From contig NZ_CP108047.1 in assembly GCF_041435115.1 (NCBI RefSeq), positions 1 to 64,000 on the forward strand: a stretch of DNA of 64,000 nucleotides, written 5' to 3'. Below are positions 49,824 to 57,768 of this stretch, piece after piece. The notes below the pieces were generated by a model that had not been told where the DNA came from, searched no databases, and worked only from the letters and a program-made list of their open reading frames with translations. Source of the stretch: Streptomyces sp. NBC_00289. GTDB taxonomy: Bacteria > Actinomycetota > Actinomycetes > Streptomycetales > Streptomycetaceae. A program made the translations under genes and the position numbers. How positions within the stretch are numbered: position 1 is the stretch's first letter; every line of letters begins with the position of its first letter.

Positions 49824-52021
49824 TGATCCGCCTGCCCTCCACCCACGCCGCGATCACGGCGCCCCTGGTCGCCTCCAGCGCACGCTTTCCCGGCGTCCCC
49901 ATCGGCCGGTCCCTGCTCGACGGCCGGCCGTTTCACCTCTCCCCCGTCCAGACCGACGCTGCCGTGCTGCCATCAACCAACAGCCTCGCGTTGGGAGGGC
50001 TCGGCTCGGGCAAGTCCACAACGGACAAGGTCTGGCTCCGCCGCGAGATCATCGAGAACGGCCACCAGGCCGTCGTCATCGACAGCTTCGGCGAGGACGG
50101 ATCGGGGGAGTGGGCGCGCCTGACCCACTCTCTCAAGGGCCGCGTGATCGAGGCCGGGAGTTTCACGCTGAACCCGTGCAGCCCTCTGTTCCCGCGTGAG
50201 GTCAGCGAGCATCTCATCCGCTCGCTGATCACGGCTGTCGAGCCGAGCGCCCTCCCCCCCGAGGCGGCGCACGCTCTCCAGCACGCCCTGAACCACCCCA
50301 AGGCCACCTCACTGAATGGCCTGATGGAAGCCCTAGTCCAGCCTGAAGACGGCAGGTGGCCGGCAGCCAGACTGAGCGAGTGGGGGGTGGGCGCCGCCGT
50401 CGCGCTGTCCCGTTACACCGATGGCAGCCTGCGCGGGCTGTTCGACGGCCAGGACGCCGGCCTGCCTCCGACGGACCTGCCGATCATTTCCTTTGATTTC
50501 TCCCGCCTGGACCGCAACAGCCCGGCCATTCCCTCACTGATGGCCGCGGTGTCGTGCTGGCTGGAGCACGTGTGGCTGCCTCAGTCGACCGCAGTGCACC
50601 GCCACCTGGTCCTTGAGGAGGCGTGGCAGATCCTGGTGTCCTCCGACACAGCCGAGCTGATCCAGCGCCTGGTGAAGAACTCCCGCAAGGCCGCGCTGTC
50701 ATTGAACGTGGTGATGCACACGCTGTCCGACCTCGGCACCGGTAAGGCCCAAGACCTCGCCCGGCTGTGCGAGGTCGCCCACGTCGGGCGCCTGGGACCG
50801 GAGGAAGCGGCCATCGTCGGTGCGCTGCTCGGCCTGCCCGCCTGGGCCATCGACAAGATCCCGACCCTGGACCCGGGCCAGGCGGTGTGGAAGGTCGGCC
50901 CCGACTACGTCGATGTCATCCAGACCGTCCTGAGCGAGGAAGAGGCCATACTGACCGACACCTCATCGCGGCGCCGCATGGCGCAGCAGGTTCTGGCGCG
51001 CGATGACCTGGCGGCCGACCAGGACACCGCTGCGGCGCAGACGGAGCTGGAACCCGGCGCGGACGGTGACGAATACCAGAGCGAAGGTCTGCCGCAGCCA
51101 GTCGAGCCGCACATCGGCGACGCTGCTGCAGACGACGTTGTTGGGGAGGGCGATTGGGACTGGGATCTGCCTCCGAACGTCATCGACTCCAGCGAATTTG
51201 ACCTGGCCCGGCATGAGCGGGTCCTGCAGCCTGCGCTGGAGGGCCGGTTCGATGAAGCTGCTCAGCTGGCAGCCGTGTGCGAGCGGGAGGACATCAACGC
51301 CCACGGCCTCAACTCCACTCAGGCTCTTGCCTGGTTGGAGACCCGAGCGCAGGTGGCAGAACTGCGCGGGGAGCCCGGACAGGCCGTGCAGCTGCGCGCT
51401 ACCGTCGCCCGTATGGGCAACGACGCCGAATGGTTCGAGAAGAGCGGCGACCGGACGTCTCCGGCATGGCACAGCGTTCCCCAGCCGCCCACACCCGCAC
51501 CGGCACTCGGCGGCGAGCAGACGGAACGGTCGCGCCGGCGCACTTGGCCTTACGCCGCCGTCATCGCAACCCTGGCCCTCGCTGGCACGGGCGTATGGCA
51601 GCACGCCCAGAATGAACAGCACACCCAGGAACGGCAGGAGAAAGCGGCCGCCTACAAGGGCAGGTCCGGGGCGGCGCTCACCATCGACGGCGTCAAGGCC
51701 GAGATTGTGGCGCACTGGAGCACTGACAGGGATCGCGTGATCCTGGAGCTGAGTTCGTATTTCGATCGGAACGCTCGGTATCTGCGCCTTGATGCGTCCG
51801 ACAAGACTGCCAGCAGTGTCCGGGAGAACGGATGGTTCCCTAAGGACCCCGAGATCGAGCTGCCGGTGGAGGATCCTCTGGCCGATGTGACGGTTCGGAT
51901 AGCGGTCGGCGGACGAACCTGGAAGGAAGGCACTCGGGGAACTTCCCGGTCGATCCGCCTGTCCCCGACCGGGATTGCGTACGACGCAGAGACTGGAGAG
52001 AGCCTCCCTTCCGATCTTTGA
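49823..52021 (+). CDS. VirB4/TraE-type secretion ATPase with a C-terminal membrane-anchored tail
   Basis: A 732-residue protein. Walker A GGLGSGKST lies at residues 58-66; HLVLEEAWQILVSSDTAELI is a Walker B followed by RLVKNSRKAALSLNVVMHTL, as in VirB4/AAA_10 ATPases. From about 400 the sequence becomes acidic and TPR-like (LEGRFDEAAQLAAVCERE), then a single membrane segment (TWPYAAVIATLALAGTGVWQ) and an extracytoplasmic domain of about 130 residues. That tail is not part of canonical VirB4 and looks like a lineage-specific fusion. It should energise assembly of the channel formed with the VirB6-like protein. Confidence 0.78.
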   Translation: MIRLPSTHAAITAPLVASSARFPGVPIGRSLLDGRPFHLSPVQTDAAVLPSTNSLALGGLGSGKSTTDKVWLRREIIENGHQAVVIDSFGEDGSGEWARLTHSLKGRVIEAGSFTLNPCSPLFPREVSEHLIRSLITAVEPSALPPEAAHALQHALNHPKATSLNGLMEALVQPEDGRWPAARLSEWGVGAAVALSRYTDGSLRGLFDGQDAGLPPTDLPIISFDFSRLDRNSPAIPSLMAAVSCWLEHVWLPQSTAVHRHLVLEEAWQILVSSDTAELIQRLVKNSRKAALSLNVVMHTLSDLGTGKAQDLARLCEVAHVGRLGPEEAAIVGALLGLPAWAIDKIPTLDPGQAVWKVGPDYVDVIQTVLSEEEAILTDTSSRRRMAQQVLARDDLAADQDTAAAQTELEPGADGDEYQSEGLPQPVEPHIGDAAADDVVGEGDWDWDLPPNVIDSSEFDLARHERVLQPALEGRFDEAAQLAAVCEREDINAHGLNSTQALAWLETRAQVAELRGEPGQAVQLRATVARMGNDAEWFEKSGDRTSPAWHSVPQPPTPAPALGGEQTERSRRRTWPYAAVIATLALAGTGVWQHAQNEQHTQERQEKAAAYKGRSGAALTIDGVKAEIVAHWSTDRDRVILELSSYFDRNARYLRLDASDKTASSVRENGWFPKDPEIELPVEDPLADVTVRIAVGGRTWKEGTRGTSRSIRLSPTGIAYDAETGESLPSDL

Positions 52022-52138
52022 CGCACGCTCTTCTCCCGCTGATGGCTCGCACCCAAGGTGCGGGCCATCAGCGTTTGCGCCTCCAAGCAGGCCAGCGCCG
52101 CCTTCGGGCGCTCTGGCTGCTTCAACTGCCGCTCATCA

Positions 52139-52172
52139 CGCCCCGCCGGAATGCCACATCGCCGGCGGGGCG
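52139..52172 (+). terminator. 11-bp GC hairpin after the secretion-like operon
   Basis: CGCCCCGCCGG (52139-52149) pairs with CCGGCGGGGCG (52162-52172), about 120 bases after the ATPase stop. Confidence 0.6.
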
Positions 52173-52210
52173 CCCTCATCTGTGCCCAGACCTTGCTGGA
52201 GGAATCGCTC

Positions 52211-52318
52211 GTGCTCACCCCCCGACCCCGCCGCCGGATCGGCCGGCCCCGCCCGCAGCGTCCCGGCCCCCGCTACCCGCACCGCCCCGGCCGGCTCCCT
52301 GGCACTTGGAGCAGGTGA
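52211..52318 (+). CDS. Possible Arg/Pro-rich small protein upstream of the zinc protein
   Basis: 35 residues from GTG at 52211 (GGAGGAA about 8 bases upstream). The product is almost all Arg, Pro and Gly and resembles frame noise of GC-rich DNA. Its stop overlaps the next ATG (TGATG), so it could be a coupling leader. Confidence 0.35.
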   Translation: MLTPRPRRRIGRPRPQRPGPRYPHRPGRLPGTWSR

Positions 52319-52746
52319 TGGCCGACCAGACCGAGGACCTGGTCGACGTCGACCCGTACGACCCCGGCGACGGCTCCCTACCGGTCTTCCGGTGGAGGCA
52401 GGCCGGGCACGCGAACCTCGCGACCCGCCGCCAGCTGCGGGAGATGGGACTGCGCCCCGGCGGCCAGGAGCCGATCGCGCGGATCGAATGCCGCGGCGGG
52501 AAGCGCTTCGCGTGGTTGTACCGGATCGACCTGGCGAAGCCGGTACGGCCGATGACGCTGGCCAAGGAAGCCGCGCTCGATCGCGCGATGGCAGCGAGGC
52601 AGACCTGTCCCCGGTGCCGCCGACGTTTTGACGCGTGCTTGCCCTTGCGCACCCTCGGCATGTGCCTGGAATGCCACGACGGAACCCCCGCCACCCCTGG
52701 GACCTACACCCTCCCCCCTGACACCACCCATCACCTCGCCGCCTGA
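52318..52746 (+). CDS. RRQRL-motif zinc-binding protein
   Basis: 142 residues. It contains the signature ANLATRRQLREMGLRPGGQE, a FAWLYRIDLAKPVRPMTLAK block, and two cysteine pairs (TCPRCRRRFDAC and MCLECHD). This is a small family on Streptomyces plasmids and integrative elements, annotated by its RRQRL motif and zinc knuckle; the function is unknown. GGAGCAGG precedes the ATG at 52318. Confidence 0.75.
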   Translation: MADQTEDLVDVDPYDPGDGSLPVFRWRQAGHANLATRRQLREMGLRPGGQEPIARIECRGGKRFAWLYRIDLAKPVRPMTLAKEAALDRAMAARQTCPRCRRRFDACLPLRTLGMCLECHDGTPATPGTYTLPPDTTHHLAA

Positions 52747-52773
52747 GCAAGCCGGCCGAAGGAGTACTCACCC

Positions 52774-53286
52774 ATGACTCTTGCCTGGTCCTCCCGCACC
52801 CCAGCCACGCCCACCGCCACGGCGGTCCCCAGCACCGCAGCCGTCGACGCGGACCGGAACCTGGACGCCGCATGCGCCACGGTGGCGGGCGAGATCGCCC
52901 GAACCGACGGCAAGGCATCCCTGCTGCTGGCCTTCAACGGCGCCGTCTTGGCCGGCCTCGCGTCCGTCGCCGACGCGGACCTGCCGCTGCTCACCCGGGC
53001 TTTAGGTGAGGCCGCTGTCCTGGCTCTGGCCGCGGCCGCTGTGCTGCTGCTCCTGGTGGTGCGGCCCCGCCTGGGCGGCGATGACCGCGCGTCTTTTCCG
53101 TACTGGGCCGGCCTGTACGACGACCACGAGATCGTCGCCTGCATGCAGGGCGACAGTCGGGCCGCCCGTATCCGGGTGTTGTCGCGGATCGCGGTCGGCA
53201 AGTACCGGCAGTTGCGGCGTGCGGTCGACCTGAGTCTCGCCGCCCTGGCCCTGCTCCTGCTGGCCGGCGCCAGTGCCCTGGTCTGA
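52774..53286 (+). CDS. PycTM/DUF5706-type membrane effector (Pycsar effector family)
   Basis: 170 residues. After a disordered leader comes the conserved helix DAACATVAGEIARTDGKASL leading into the first membrane segment (LLLAFNGAVLAGLASVA), then a second (RALGEAAVLALAAAAVLLLL), a cytoplasmic loop (FPYWAGLYDDHEIVACMQGD; ARIRVLSRIAVGKYRQLRRA) and a third segment. This is the PycTM layout; in Pycsar anti-phage systems such proteins damage the membrane when a cyclase makes cUMP or cCMP. No class III cyclase is adjacent, but a GGDEF protein lies 850 bases downstream. In-frame TTA at codon 77. Confidence 0.75.
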   Translation: MTLAWSSRTPATPTATAVPSTAAVDADRNLDAACATVAGEIARTDGKASLLLAFNGAVLAGLASVADADLPLLTRALGEAAVLALAAAAVLLLLVVRPRLGGDDRASFPYWAGLYDDHEIVACMQGDSRAARIRVLSRIAVGKYRQLRRAVDLSLAALALLLLAGASALV

Positions 53287-53395
53287 GGGTCCTCCGTCCC
53301 GCCCCGCTCTCTCCAGTGCTGTCACTGGTGTGGGCGGGGCCGGGTGGTGGACCGGACAGCCCGGCCCGGCACCACGAACTGACTGGGAGAACCGC

Positions 53396-53926
53396 ATGAC
53401 CGAGACCCTGCACAGCCCGGCCCGCGCGTTCGGCGCGGACTCCCCGCTCGCCTATCTGCTGGACCTCGCCGACCAGGCGAGCGGCGCCCCCTCCGACCAG
53501 GAGCAGCGCGACGACGCCGAGACCGCCGCGGCGCATCACGTCTACCAGGCCTACGCCTACTCCCTCGCCGGGGCTGTCGATGCGGTGGCGTGGCAGGGAT
53601 ATCCGGCTGTCCGTGAGGCCGGCGGCCGGCGGTGGGAGGCGTCGGCGGTGGCGTGGCTGGATGGCGGACTGTGGCTGCACCACACCCTGCGCGTCACCGA
53701 GGCCGACGGTGCGAGCGACGTCCTCACGCTGATCGTGCCGTGCACGTGCGGCTGCGGTTACGTCGACATCGGCCTCGACTCCGAGGACGTCCTCATCGAC
53801 ATCCTGACGGAGTTGCGGCCCACCGTCGGCCGCTCGCCGCACGACGACCGGGACCCGCTCGACTGCGCCAGCGTGAAAACGGTCCCCTACATCGGCCACA
53901 TCGGCTCGCCCGGCTCCTGGCGGTAG
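53396..53926 (+). CDS. Hypothetical protein between the PycTM and GGDEF genes
   Basis: 176 residues from the ATG at 53396 (GGGAGA upstream). Helical N-terminal half (SPLAYLLDLADQASGAPSDQ), then a beta-rich C-terminal part with EASAVAWLDGGLWLHHTLRV, VLTLIVPCTCGCGYVDIGLD and SVKTVPYIGHIG. The CTCGCGY cluster may bind a metal. I do not recognise it. Its position between effector and cyclase genes makes it a candidate third component. Confidence 0.6.
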   Translation: MTETLHSPARAFGADSPLAYLLDLADQASGAPSDQEQRDDAETAAAHHVYQAYAYSLAGAVDAVAWQGYPAVREAGGRRWEASAVAWLDGGLWLHHTLRVTEADGASDVLTLIVPCTCGCGYVDIGLDSEDVLIDILTELRPTVGRSPHDDRDPLDCASVKTVPYIGHIGSPGSWR

Positions 53927-54050
53927 TGGGACCCGGGACGGCCGCAGCATCGGCAAGGCGACCGCCCCGGGCGCTTTCATCTCCGTCACAGGATGCAAGC
54001 CCCTCCAGCATGCCTGACCTGCGCTCACGCCGGAACCGAATGATCAAAGC

Positions 54051-54092
54051 GAAAGGCGCACCCCTGGCCTGCAAGCACCGGGTGCGCCTTTC
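54051..54092 (+). terminator. 13-bp hairpin before the GGDEF gene
   Basis: GAAAGGCGCACCC (54051-54063) pairs with GGGTGCGCCTTTC (54080-54092). It lies 38 bases upstream of the GGDEF start and 125 bases after the previous stop, so it may end the upstream transcript or attenuate the downstream one. Confidence 0.65.
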
Positions 54093-54130
54093 TCATACCC
54101 CCGCCCCGAAGGGCGAGAACAGGAGCCATC

Positions 54131-54808
54131 ATGCCCGCCCCCACCGCATTACGTCAGCCGTCCCGCACACTCGTCATCGCCGCGGCCGCCGTACCGCTCG
54201 CCCTTGCCGCCCTCGCCGACGACGTCCGCGTGCGCCGTCAGCTGGACGCTGCCCGGAAGGATCCGCTGTCCGGCCTGCCGGGCCGGCCCGATCTCCTGGC
54301 CTTCACCGAACGCCTCCTGGACACCGAACGCCGGGACGCCGCGCACGTCCTGGTGCTCGACGCCGTCGGCTTCAAGACGGTCAACGACACCTTCGGGCAC
54401 GCCGCCGGCGACGCCGTCATCCGCCATATAGGCCAGCGCCTGGCCCGCTGGACGTCGGGCCGCCAGGCGATCGCGGCCCGGCTGGGCGGGGACGAATTCG
54501 CCGTCACCGCGGTCCTGCCGAACGCGTCCGCGCTCGCAGACATCACCGCGCTGCGCGAGCAGCTGCAGCAACCCCTCACCCACGACGGGCGCACCCTGCA
54601 CGTGGGCATGTCGGTCGGGATCGCCCGCGTCGCGGATCTGCCCGGCGAGGACGCGAGCCGCATTGTGCGCGGCGCCGACACGGCCATGTACAAGGTCAAG
54701 ACGGGGGCGCAGACCTTCCCCTATCTGGCGACCCGCGAGGACGCCTACGCCGACACGGTCAACGGCCGCCGCACCGGCCGCACCGGCACCCACCTGCCCG
54801 TCGCATGA
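54131..54808 (+). CDS. Membrane-anchored GGDEF-domain nucleotidyl cyclase
   Basis: 225 residues. One membrane segment (VIAAAAVPLALAALA) near the N-terminus, then a complete GGDEF domain: RKDPLSGLPGRPDLLAFTER, VLDAVGFKTVNDTFGHAAGD and an intact GGDEF at residues 119-123. LHVGMSVGIARV and ADTAMYKVKT complete the fold. I see no RxxD inhibitory site before GGDEF. There is no sensor domain. It would be expected to make cyclic di-GMP; related folds make other cyclic nucleotides. Codon 7 is TTA, as expected for bldA control. It overlaps the next gene (ATGA). Confidence 0.85.
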   Translation: MPAPTALRQPSRTLVIAAAAVPLALAALADDVRVRRQLDAARKDPLSGLPGRPDLLAFTERLLDTERRDAAHVLVLDAVGFKTVNDTFGHAAGDAVIRHIGQRLARWTSGRQAIAARLGGDEFAVTAVLPNASALADITALREQLQQPLTHDGRTLHVGMSVGIARVADLPGEDASRIVRGADTAMYKVKTGAQTFPYLATREDAYADTVNGRRTGRTGTHLPVA

Positions 54809-55119
54809 GCGCGCAGCCCGCACCGGAGCCGACGCCACGCGATGGCCGTCGCCGGAAGCCGCTGTTCGAACCCGGCCTCATCCCGGCCCCGGGCGCCCTT
54901 CTGGACTGGCTTGACAGCAGGCACTTCGACCGCTGGCAGGACCTGCCGTGCGTGCTGTGCACGCAGCCGACACCGATGCGCTCCCACCACGGCGAACCCG
55001 TGCACAAGACGTGCGCCGAGGACTGGCTCAGCGCGCATCCCAGTGAGGCCCGCCTTGGACGGTTCGCCTCCGACGTCCAGCCCAAGCGCCGGCGCGACGA
55101 CACCTCCGCCCACGCCTGA
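54805..55119 (+). CDS. Small zinc-motif protein coupled to the GGDEF gene
   Basis: 104 residues: a Pro-rich N-terminus, then FEPGLIPAPGALLDWLDSRH, DLPCVLCTQPTPMRSHHGEP and VHKTCAEDWL, giving CxxC...HH...H..C. That arrangement suggests a treble-clef-type zinc site. Coupled by ATGA to the GGDEF gene, it may act with it. The ATG at 54805 is used; earlier frames are shadows. Confidence 0.65.
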   Translation: MSAQPAPEPTPRDGRRRKPLFEPGLIPAPGALLDWLDSRHFDRWQDLPCVLCTQPTPMRSHHGEPVHKTCAEDWLSAHPSEARLGRFASDVQPKRRRDDTSAHA

Positions 55120-55159
55120 CCCCACCCCCAACTGACTGTTCCGCATGGAGGACTCACTC

Positions 55160-55549
55160 ATGAACCGGCCCCCGGCTGTCTACCAGGACGCCGACAAGAT
55201 CCCCTTCCCTGTCTTCTCCTCCCCGACCGCATGCCGGCGCAGCCCTCACCTGTTCTCCCACGACCGGCTCACCACGCCGACAGCCCAGGCCGACACCGAG
55301 CAGGCCAAGCGACTGTGCGCCGGCTGCCCGATCGCGGCGAGCTGCCTGAAATGGGCGCTGGCCCACCCGTCCGAGACCCGTGTCGGGGTATGGGCGGGCA
55401 CCACCACCCGCCAGCGCGCCCACCTCCGCCGGCGGCTGGCAGGCCGCCTCGGCACCCGCTGGGTCAGCGTGATCGCCCACCGCGACCAGCGCCGGCAGCC
55501 CCACGCCACCCGCGTCGCCCGTTCCACCCAGGCGAAGTCCGCCGCATGA
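55160..55549 (+). CDS. WhiB-family iron-sulfur transcription regulator
   Basis: 129 residues with the four WhiB cysteines C25, C53, C56 and C62 (C...CxxCxxxxxC) and a GVWAG turn at 76-80, then a basic tail (RAHLRRRLAGRLGTR). Wbl proteins bind a 4Fe-4S cluster and act with the primary sigma factor. The usual turn is GVWGG; here the fourth residue is Ala. GGAGGA lies 8 bases before the ATG at 55160. Plasmid- and phage-borne WhiB proteins are known and can alter host development. Confidence 0.88.
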   Translation: MNRPPAVYQDADKIPFPVFSSPTACRRSPHLFSHDRLTTPTAQADTEQAKRLCAGCPIAASCLKWALAHPSETRVGVWAGTTTRQRAHLRRRLAGRLGTRWVSVIAHRDQRRQPHATRVARSTQAKSAA

Positions 55550-55669
55550 GCTCCTTCAGCGCGACACCGGGCCAGCCCGACTGCCACGAAACCGTCTGAC
55601 GACCACGGGGACGGCCAGCCTTGCCTCTGGCCGCCCCTGAGCATTGCCACCCCATACGAAAGGGCCCTC

Positions 55670-56029
55670 ATGAACTCCCGCATCCCCTCCCGCCCACCGA
55701 TCGTCGTGCTGTGCGGGTCGACCAGGTACTGGGAGCAGCTCGCCGAAGCCAATCTGTACGAGACCGCAGCCGGCCGCATCGTCCTGGCGCCCGGCTGCAA
55801 CATGAAGCAGCTACACCCACTGTGGGCCACTGCCGCCCAGGCCGACCGCCTCAAGCAAATCCTGGACGACCTGCACCTGCGGAAGATCGACCTCGCCGAC
55901 GAAGTCCTGGTGGTCAACCCAGACGGCTACATCGGCGACAGCACCCGCCGCGAGATCGACTACGCCCGTAACCTCGGCAAGCCCATCCGCTACACCCACT
56001 CCGCAACCGAAACAGCGCCCCGGCGGTGA
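55670..56029 (+). CDS. DUF4406/nucleoside deoxyribosyltransferase-like protein
   Basis: 119 residues with a Rossmann-like pattern: PIVVLCGSTRYWEQLAEANL, RIVLAPGCNMKQ, DDLHLRKIDLADEVLVVNPD and GYIGDSTRREIDYARNLGKP. The CGSTR start and the VVN-DGYIG-S-R-EI motif are characteristic of small deoxyribosyltransferase-like proteins. The enzyme activity is unproven. GAAAGG precedes the ATG at 55670. Confidence 0.78.
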   Translation: MNSRIPSRPPIVVLCGSTRYWEQLAEANLYETAAGRIVLAPGCNMKQLHPLWATAAQADRLKQILDDLHLRKIDLADEVLVVNPDGYIGDSTRREIDYARNLGKPIRYTHSATETAPRR

Positions 56030-56094
56030 GCGGCATGACCGGCCCCGCCGGGTGAGCCCCGGCGTGGGCGGCCTGACCACATGGCAGCACCACT

Positions 56095-56137
56095 GAGGCC
56101 CGTGCCCTGCGAACGTCGCAGGGTACGGGCCTCTTTT
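56095..56137 (+). terminator. Rho-independent terminator closing the transfer region
   Basis: An 18-base stem, 56095-56112 against 56116-56133 with one mismatch, followed by TTTT. It ends the rightward region just before the second par module. Confidence 0.85.
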
Positions 56138-56203
56138 GCGTTACAGCCCTTCGCCGACCGGACCTGGTCCGGCGACGAGGGACCTTTGCTGATCACACAC
56201 AGC

Positions 56204-56231
56204 CCGTTTGTTGTCCGCGGACAACAAACGG
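56204..56231. promoter_or_regulatory. Par2 palindrome site 1 (core GTTGTCCGCGGACAAC)
   Basis: The 16-bp core at 56210-56225 lies inside a perfect 28-bp palindrome. One of four identical cores around the second parAB. Confidence 0.85.
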
Positions 56232-56235
56232 CGTA

Positions 56236-56493
56236 CTACCCGAGCAGAGTGGTCACGAAGTGGGTGACCGTCTCACTGGCATTCACGAGAGCAGGGATGC
56301 CCTCTTCCATGGCGTAGTGGACGCTCAGGTCAACGGCCTCCCACAGGGCCGCACCTGCGAAGGCGTAGAAGGTGGCACCTGTCGGGGCTACCGGGTCGGG
56401 CAGCCAGTGCCGCGGGGGGTGATAGTCGATGGGCTGGGATTTCTTGGCCGCTGACCTGCTCGCGCGGGCCTTCCGTGTGATTAGCTGGAACAC
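56236..56493 (-). CDS. Small hypothetical protein beside par2
   Basis: 85 residues from GTG at 56493 (AGAGGA upstream). Basic N-terminus (ITRKARASRSAAKKS), then FYAFAGAALWEAVDLSVHYA and a final helix, ALVNASETVTHFVTTLLG. One segment may be membrane-associated. The stop lies only five bases from the first par2 palindrome. Unrecognised. Confidence 0.55.
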   Translation of the reverse strand: MFQLITRKARASRSAAKKSQPIDYHPPRHWLPDPVAPTGATFYAFAGAALWEAVDLSVHYAMEEGIPALVNASETVTHFVTTLLG

Positions 56494-56621
56494 GGCATGT
56501 CCTCTGCTCTGCTGTGGTGGATGCTGCCGGAACGGGCCCTTCCGCCGGGGTATTCGACGCCTACCGGTGTGGGGCCCGTTGCTATTCAACTCCTAGCGCC
56601 TCAGGCGCTTGTGCCACGGGA

Positions 56622-56885
56622 TCAGTCGGTTGTACGGAGCAGGGTGCGCAGCCATGCAGTGACAGCGCCTGGTACCGCGCCGGTCAGCGCCAGAAGCACA
56701 GATCCGGCTTCTGGGTGCAGAACATCGGTTGTGAGAAGCAGGCCAATGCATCCGATCACCGCCGTCACGGTAAGAGACGTCCAGGTGAGCACGACGGTGT
56801 ACCTGGCGTCCCGGCGGCGCTGATGTTGCATTATCAGCTGGGCCCGCTTCCTGATCCGGTCGTGCGGGATCGCTTCGACTTCCAT
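56622..56885 (-). CDS. Small two-span membrane protein
   Basis: 87 residues. A charged N-terminal helix (DRIRKRAQLIMQHQRRRDAR) is followed by two membrane segments (YTVVLTWTSLTVTAVIGCIG; GSVLLALTGAVPGAVTAWLR). It starts directly after the stop of the gene at 56886 on the same strand, so the two are coupled. Confidence 0.65.
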   Translation of the reverse strand: MEVEAIPHDRIRKRAQLIMQHQRRRDARYTVVLTWTSLTVTAVIGCIGLLLTTDVLHPEAGSVLLALTGAVPGAVTAWLRTLLRTTD

Positions 56886-57527
56886 TCAGAAATCCCCTCC
56901 CTTCTGCATATAGCTGTCGAACAGGGCTTGGGCGGCCTCCGATGAGGCACCCACCGTCCGGTCGATCCTCTGCTCGATGCGAGAGGTCATCGGTCCGACG
57001 GAGTTCTTGTTGACGTCCATGCGCTTGGAGGTCTCGTGTACGGTCCAGCCGAAGACGCGGCGGGCTTCGTAGACGTGAAGGGCTTCGTTGACGCGAAGGG
57101 TGCCTTCACGGAGGGCCTTGGCCTGGCCCGCTTTGTCGATAGCCGCGATGGCCCTCAGCGCGGCTAGCGCTTCCGGCCCGGCCACGTCGCCGAAGAGCCT
57201 GACGTAGTCGGCCGTGGACCAGGAGGCTGGCTCCCACCGGCTCGGCACCCTGCGCAGAGCGTGCACCGAGAAGACTTCCACGAGGCGGAAGAGATGCCCG
57301 CGAGGATCGTTCTCGTACCGCATCCAGCCGGCCCGGATGCGAGAGAAGGACCGCTCGGCGATGTCGAAGATGTCTGCCCGCGGGTCCGAGCAGAGAGTGA
57401 AGGCGCACCGTAACGCCTCGCCGTAGTGCGCGGTCTCCAGCTCTTCCTGAGCTGCTTCAATCTCGGGCGTCAGATCGTATTCAGGAAGCCTTGGCTTCCA
57501 TTCCCTCAGGTTCCGCCCCAGCCGCAC
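56886..57527 (-). CDS. Sigma-factor-like regulatory protein near par2
   Basis: 213 residues from GTG at 57527, which has a near-perfect AAGGAGGA Shine-Dalgarno. The N-terminal half (EAAQEELETAHYGEALRCAF; DIAERSFSRIRAGWMRYEND) resembles sigma region 2-like helices, and the C-terminal (VYEARRVFGWTVHETSKRMD then VNKNSVGPMTSRIEQRIDR) a region 4-like helix-turn-helix. The frame extends into the par2 palindrome at 57642, but that part is unlikely to be translated. It reads away from parA. Confidence 0.6.
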   Translation of the reverse strand: MRLGRNLREWKPRLPEYDLTPEIEAAQEELETAHYGEALRCAFTLCSDPRADIFDIAERSFSRIRAGWMRYENDPRGHLFRLVEVFSVHALRRVPSRWEPASWSTADYVRLFGDVAGPEALAALRAIAAIDKAGQAKALREGTLRVNEALHVYEARRVFGWTVHETSKRMDVNKNSVGPMTSRIEQRIDRTVGASSEAAQALFDSYMQKGGDF

Positions 57528-57633
57528 CCTGTCCTCCTTGTCCGGTCTCCCACCCTCACGGTCGCAGAGTGACGTACATCCGTTGTGCGCCAAGTCCGGT
57601 GCGGGCAGGGGGAGGCGGGGTTCGAGGCCTGCA

Positions 57634-57665
57634 TGAAGTTCGTTGTCCGCGGACAACGAACTTCA
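57634..57665. promoter_or_regulatory. Par2 palindrome site 2, upstream of parA
   Basis: Perfect 32-bp palindrome with the core GTTGTCCGCGGACAAC at 57642-57657, about 104 bases before the parA start and between divergent genes. Confidence 0.88.
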
Positions 57666-57768
57666 CTATCGGCTCTGGGCGCCCAGCTGTTATCGCGGAA
57701 GAGCACATCCACATGAAGCATGGCAAGGGGTGCACAAGGCAATACGTGATGGTGAGTAAGGTAGCCCC

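Noticed and set aside
52774..53286. Complete Pycsar defence operon
   Set aside because: Only the PycTM-type effector is evident; no class III pyrimidine cyclase lies in the window, so a classical Pycsar call is not supported.
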